Positions 50,634-54,115 of a stretch of 54,115 nucleotides of DNA are shown here, piece after piece. The number at the start of each line of letters is the position of its first letter. The first letter of the stretch is position 1. Under the pieces are notes generated by a model. The model was not told the origin of the DNA. It made no database searches and worked only from the letters and a program-made list of their open reading frames with translations. The position numbers and the translations under genes are program-made. The stretch is from Paenibacillus sp. FJAT-29882. GTDB taxonomy: Bacteria > Bacillota > Bacilli > Bacillales > DSM-1321. The stretch covers positions 1 to 54,115 of the forward strand of contig NZ_LMVB01000012.1 of assembly GCF_001510645.1 (NCBI RefSeq), in the 5' to 3' direction.

Positions 50634-50963
50634 CTAGAATTGTAAAAACTGTTCAATTGGCAATACAAATACCGTTGCTCCTCCTACTTGAATTTCAACT
50701 GGGTAGGGTACATATGAATCTGCATTCCCTCCCATTGGAGATACAGGTGCGACCAGCTGTTCGCGGGACTGACAATTTTTCTTAATGAGTTCCAATGCTT
50801 TATCTACACGATAGTCATCTGTACCAATCATAAACGTCGTATTCCCTGATTTTAAAAATCCGCCAGTACTCGCAAGCTTCGTTGCCCTGAAATTATAATC
50901 AACGAGCTCTGTAAGTAGCCTTTGGCTATCTTTATCCTGTACAATTGCAATAATCATTTTCAT
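50634..50963 (-). CDS. darA: Cyclic-di-AMP receptor DarA (YaaQ, PII-like)
   Basis: DarA is a trimeric PII-like protein binding c-di-AMP. The 109-residue sequence begins MKMIIAIVQDKDS and has the conserved LASTGGFLKSGNTTFMIG (residues 28-45) and SPMGGNADSYVPYPVEI. I start at ATG 50963, nine bases from GGAGG; the 15 extra residues of the longest frame are unmatched. It probably forms an operon with holB. Its physiological output is unknown. Confidence 0.94.
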   Translation of the reverse strand: MKMIIAIVQDKDSQRLLTELVDYNFRATKLASTGGFLKSGNTTFMIGTDDYRVDKALELIKKNCQSREQLVAPVSPMGGNADSYVPYPVEIQVGGATVFVLPIEQFLQF

Positions 50964-51076
50964 CCCTATCATCCTCCAGTGCAGTTGATTGGTCGAGGAG
51001 CAGACCATTTTCTTTAATTATAACAATTATTTATATCCTTCACAGTGATCGATAGGCATTTTTTTAAGCTACTTAC

Positions 51077-51090
51077 ACTAGACACCAAAA
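51077..51090. repeat. Short shared sequence upstream of darA
   Basis: CACTAGACACCAAA with flanking TACTT recurs at 33555-33568 with one mismatch over 20 bases. It may be the end of a small mobile element. Confidence 0.35.
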
Positions 51091-51097
51091 TTTATAA

Positions 51098-51139
51098 AAA
51101 AAAGAAGCGACCAGTTCAATTGATTAAACAGACGCTTTC
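51098..51139 (-). terminator. Candidate terminator of tmk
   Basis: AAGCG-AC type arms with a long loop, followed on the minus strand by TTCTTTTTTTT. The stem is weak, so this is less certain than the others. Confidence 0.5.
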
Positions 51140-51149
51140 ATAAATATAA

Positions 51150-51791
51150 TTATTGGATACGTTCCTTGATGAATTCAATCACTTTCCTCATAGTCTTATC
51201 GACGACAATATCTAAAGGTTGCGCTGCATCGACAATATAAAACCTTTCTCTAAAGCGTTCCATTATGATTTGGTAGCCTTCTCTCACTTTTTCGTGAAAT
51301 TGTAACTCTTCCATATCAAGACGATTAACTTCCCGTTCCTGATTACTATGGACACGTTGGAGTCCCAAATCCGGGTCAATATCAAAATATATTGTTAAGT
51401 CGGGCATAACCCCTGCTATCGCAAATTGGTTCATTTTATACACTTCATCAATACTCAATCCTCTTGCATGACCTTGATAAGCAAGTGAGCTATCAATAAA
51501 ACGATCACAAAGAACGATCACGCCACGATCCAAAGCAGGCATAACCTTTTCAACTAAGTGCTGCCTTCTTGCAGCCGCATATAGTAAAGCCTCAGTTCTT
51601 CCATCCATTACTGTATTATCTTTATTCAAGATGACTTCCCTAATTTGTTCAGATATAGGAATACCACCTGGCTCTCTCGTAATGACCATCTGATATCCAA
51701 CATCAGCCAATACTTCTCCCAGCTTATGAAGAACCGTTGTTTTACCTGCCCCTTCAGGACCTTCAAATGTAATAAATATTCCGCGACTCAT
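51150..51791 (-). CDS. tmk: Thymidylate kinase
   Basis: Tmk phosphorylates dTMP to dTDP. P-loop is FEGPEGAGKTT (about residues 8-18), followed by the DR-box CDRFIDSSLAYQG (about 92) carrying the nucleotide-binding arginine. The 213-residue length is standard. The start is ATG 51791 (MSRGIFITFEG) with GGAGG upstream at ten bases. It follows yaaO by 63 bases. Confidence 0.95.
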   Translation of the reverse strand: MSRGIFITFEGPEGAGKTTVLHKLGEVLADVGYQMVITREPGGIPISEQIREVILNKDNTVMDGRTEALLYAAARRQHLVEKVMPALDRGVIVLCDRFIDSSLAYQGHARGLSIDEVYKMNQFAIAGVMPDLTIYFDIDPDLGLQRVHSNQEREVNRLDMEELQFHEKVREGYQIIMERFRERFYIVDAAQPLDIVVDKTMRKVIEFIKERIQ

Positions 51792-51854
51792 AATTATTTT
51801 ACCTCCAGCCAAACTTGTTTCCCATCTAAGTATACCATTTTCAAACTACAAAGG

Positions 51855-53279
51855 TCATTCGAAAACCATAAGCTTTCCTATTCTTAATTCTTTTCCTCCA
51901 TGAAACCTTGATCCAGCTATGATTATCTGCTCTAGGTACTGTATTTGCTCTTCGGTAATACGTTCACCCATCATAATAATTGGAATTCCTGGGGGATAGG
52001 GTATGACCATTTCAGCCGCAACCATTCCAATACTCTTGGAAATGGAAACAGACCGCCTTCTTCTTTTTTTCATTTCCGGATAAGTTAAGGCGAGGGTTGT
52101 AATCGAGTCTGACTGTTTATAAATCAAGTGATTCTTTGCTTCCCCACTTCCTTCACAAACAACATCTGCAATCACGGATGCAATGTTTTGAAAATATTCA
52201 AGGCTGTTCTCTTTCATTAACGGTAGGACAAACAAAACATTCCTGTGATCTGCAAGTTCTGTAAACACGCCTTTTTTTTCTAATTGACGTTGAAATTCGA
52301 ATCCCGTTATTTCCCCATGAGATCGTATCGTTATTTTTAAAGGATCAAGCATATCCTTTTCTAAGATTTCAATATGGGCAATCTCGTCCAGTTCTTTTCG
52401 AAATCCAAGAATAGTTTGCATCAATATAGTCTTATCATATTCACCGAAGGAAGCCAAATAGGACCGTGCTAAATCCAACGATGCCATAATTGGATAAGAA
52501 GGGCTACTGGACTGAAGCATTTGTAAGTAAAATTCCACTTTCTCTCGATCTACGAATGAACTGTTTATATGTAAATATGAACCCATTGTCATCGCAGGTA
52601 ACGTTTTATGGGCCGAATGGACAACGATATCGGCTCCAGCCTCAATTGCACTTTCGGGAAAGGGATCTCCAAGACAAAGATGGGCACCATGTGCTTCATC
52701 TACCAATACAGGGATCCGCTTTGAATGTGCAAATCTTACAATCTCACTCAAGCCACCGCAATGTCCATAATAGGTAGGATGCGTTACAATGATTGCCTTT
52801 GCCTGCGGATATAACAAAAAAGCCTCCTTAACTGACTCAAGCCGCAATCCCTCAGAGATACCCCAATCCTCATCTACCTTTGGTTCTATAAAAATTGGGC
52901 TTACACAAGCCAGCATTAATCCATTCAATATAGATTTATGACAGTTCCTCTGAACAAGCACCGTATCGCCTTCTTGAAGGCTCCCAAGAATCATAGACAT
53001 ATTCCCCACGCTTGACCCATTTACAAGGAAATAACTATACCTAACACCGTAAAGACAGGCTAACAGATTCTGTGCCTCTAATATTGGTCCTTCAGGTGCA
53101 TGAAGATCATCTAAGCCACTAATCTCTGTAGCATCAATAGAAAGCAATGGATTGAATAATGATCGAGCCCTCTCTGAAAAAAACAGTCCGTTTTTATGCC
53201 CTGGTACGTGAAATGACCTTGTCTGTTTTTCTTTATGGCGGATAAGCGCATCAAACAATGGTGTATTTTCTTGATTCAT
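51855..53279 (-). CDS. yaaO: Orn/Lys/Arg decarboxylase-family protein (YaaO)
   Basis: A 474-residue PLP enzyme of fold-type I. The PLP lysine lies in VVHSAHKTLPAMT (about residue 225) and the aspartate binding the pyridine nitrogen in VDEAHGAHL (about 193). SFHVPGHKNG is near the N-terminus, and the C-terminal domain (PYPPGIPIIMMGE) is present. The exact substrate (lysine, arginine or ornithine) cannot be read from the sequence. It is between csfB and tmk, with neither xpaC nor yaaN as in B. subtilis. Confidence 0.9.
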   Translation of the reverse strand: MNQENTPLFDALIRHKEKQTRSFHVPGHKNGLFFSERARSLFNPLLSIDATEISGLDDLHAPEGPILEAQNLLACLYGVRYSYFLVNGSSVGNMSMILGSLQEGDTVLVQRNCHKSILNGLMLACVSPIFIEPKVDEDWGISEGLRLESVKEAFLLYPQAKAIIVTHPTYYGHCGGLSEIVRFAHSKRIPVLVDEAHGAHLCLGDPFPESAIEAGADIVVHSAHKTLPAMTMGSYLHINSSFVDREKVEFYLQMLQSSSPSYPIMASLDLARSYLASFGEYDKTILMQTILGFRKELDEIAHIEILEKDMLDPLKITIRSHGEITGFEFQRQLEKKGVFTELADHRNVLFVLPLMKENSLEYFQNIASVIADVVCEGSGEAKNHLIYKQSDSITTLALTYPEMKKRRRRSVSISKSIGMVAAEMVIPYPPGIPIIMMGERITEEQIQYLEQIIIAGSRFHGGKELRIGKLMVFE

Positions 53280-53398
53280 ATTATTACCTCTCTACTATTA
53301 TCTTATCCTCTTATTTTATCAAAGTTCATTATTACAACATAATGATTCATTATTTGTATTTTCATATATACATGTAAGCTATGTATTCTATTCCAAGC

Positions 53399-53432
53399 AG
53401 GTATAGAGGCCACTTAATTTGCCTCAATACCT
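53399..53432. repeat. Inverted repeat after csfB
   Basis: AGGTATAGAGGC and GCCTCAATACCT pair with a single mismatch around a 10-base loop. The minus-strand 3' end (GCTTGG) has no T-run, so terminator function is doubtful. Confidence 0.45.
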
Positions 53433-53459
53433 ACTCTACTTAAATAAACAATCAAGTCA

Positions 53460-53663
53460 TTACGAATAAATTTCTGGTGTATTCACTTTTTTTAATCGTT
53501 TTAAGTAATATTTATACCTTGGATCATCTGTCTCCGTCTCAACCATAGCTAACTCACATTGTTTACAAATGAAAGAAGTATATAAGTGTATTCCATCATC
53601 TTTGACCTGATCACACACAATACAGGTTTCCTCTGTATTCTTCTTTAATGTGCTTATTTCCAA
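53460..53663 (-). CDS. csfB: Anti-sigma-G factor Gin (CsfB)
   Basis: CsfB is a small zinc protein that inhibits sigma-G early in forespore development. Cysteine pairs CIVCDQ (residue 15 on) and CKQC (residue 35 on) form its treble-clef-like metal site, and YKYYLKRLKKVNTPEIYS ends it. I start at the TTG at 53661-53663, eight bases past GGAGG. The longer frame reaching 53780 would begin upstream of the sigma-F promoter and cannot be the product. The resulting 67 residues agree with 64 in B. subtilis, where it also follows an rRNA operon. Confidence 0.92.
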   Translation of the reverse strand: MEISTLKKNTEETCIVCDQVKDDGIHLYTSFICKQCELAMVETETDDPRYKYYLKRLKKVNTPEIYS

Positions 53664-53684
53664 ACTCTCCACCTCCCTGTTTGC

Positions 53685-53713
53685 ATTCTCCCCCGAAAAG
53701 CACAATTGTATAC
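53685..53713 (-). promoter_or_regulatory. sigma-F promoter of csfB
   Basis: Minus-strand GTATA (53709-53713) and GGGGAGAAT (53685-53693) are 15 bases apart and match the sigma-F pattern GYATA and GGNNANANT fully. The start site is expected near 53677. Confidence 0.8.
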
Positions 53714-53818
53714 ACTTTTCAAAACAGTGTGAGAGATATTGATTCGTTTGCCTATAATAATGTATGAAAGAGTTTTTCAATGTGTGTATGTCTACCTTTT
53801 TTATTTCATTTTTAATGC

Positions 53819-53850
53819 AAAAAAAGACCAGCTATAAATAGCTGGACTCT
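53819..53850 (-). terminator. Terminator of the upstream rRNA operon
   Basis: Stem CCAGCTAT / ATAGCTGG with a one-base loop, then TCTTTTTTT on the minus strand, just past the 5S gene. Confidence 0.9.
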
Positions 53851-53856
53851 CAATTT

Positions 53857-53972
<116 letters not shown>

Positions 53973-54040
53973 CAATAAAGGAATATCATTCCTTCAAAAC
54001 TAGATAATAAGAAGGGTTTTTGCTTTTTTCAAGAACAATA

Positions 54041-54115
<75 letters not shown>

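Noticed and set aside
53399..53432. Strong terminator after csfB
   Set aside because: The stem is good but there is no T-run on the transcribed side, so I list it as an inverted repeat only.

Overview
The window is a gene-dense piece of a low-GC Gram-positive, endospore-forming chromosome (Bacillaceae). The evidence is the near-complete match of gene order to the origin-proximal csfB-to-lysS segment of Bacillus subtilis, the many sporulation genes (csfB/gin, yabG, sspF, spoVG, fin, spoVT, yabP, yabQ, spoIIE, yabS, yabT), and rRNA sequences of Bacillus type. The sequence alone does not give genus or species. The low GC and divergence from B. subtilis would fit an Oceanobacillus/Virgibacillus-like lineage, but that is a guess. 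The deposited strand is opposite to transcription: every gene except abrB, and the possible tRNA relic, reads on the minus strand, from right to left.

An rRNA operon borders each end. At the right are the 3' end of a 23S gene and a whole 5S gene. At the left is the 5' end of a 16S gene with its tandem promoters and boxA leader. Between them, in transcription order: csfB/gin; yaaO, tmk, darA, holB, ricT, yabA (replication initiation, nucleotide metabolism, c-di-AMP sensing); yabB, yazA, rsmI; abrB on the other strand; metS, tatD, yabE, rnmV, ksgA (translation and RNA maturation); yabG, veg, sspF, ispE; purR, ridA; spoVG; glmU, prs; ctc, pth, fin, mfd, spoVT; yabM, mazG, rqcP, yabP, yabQ, divIC, yabR; spoIIE, yabS, yabT; tilS, hprT, ftsH; coaX, hslO; cysK; folP, folB, folK, yazB, dusB; lysS.

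Several promoters can be read directly and agree with the known regulation of the orthologues: sigma-F at csfB, sigma-K at yabG, sigma-H at spoVG, a weaker sigma-B match at ctc, a Spo0A-type promoter with a 21-bp spacer at spoIIE, and tandem Spo0A boxes just downstream of the abrB promoter. Relative to the B. subtilis order as I recall it, xpaC-yaaN, yaaR, yacD and pabB-pabA-pabC are missing from this locus.

The less ordinary content lies between genes. There are at least four dispersed repeat families. R1 is a roughly 160-bp element with two hairpins whose stems keep pairing through compensatory changes between copies. R2 is a 110-140-bp MITE-like element in three copies, two of which flank fin. 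R3 is a hairpin family serving as the terminators of cysK and ksgA. R4 is a 120-bp element with short terminal inverted repeats. There is also a decayed tRNA-like sequence between spoIIE and yabR, and a second, unexplained pair of Spo0A boxes between metS and abrB. I found no CRISPR array, prophage, intact insertion sequence or defence system. Apart from the repeats, this is a conserved housekeeping and sporulation region.
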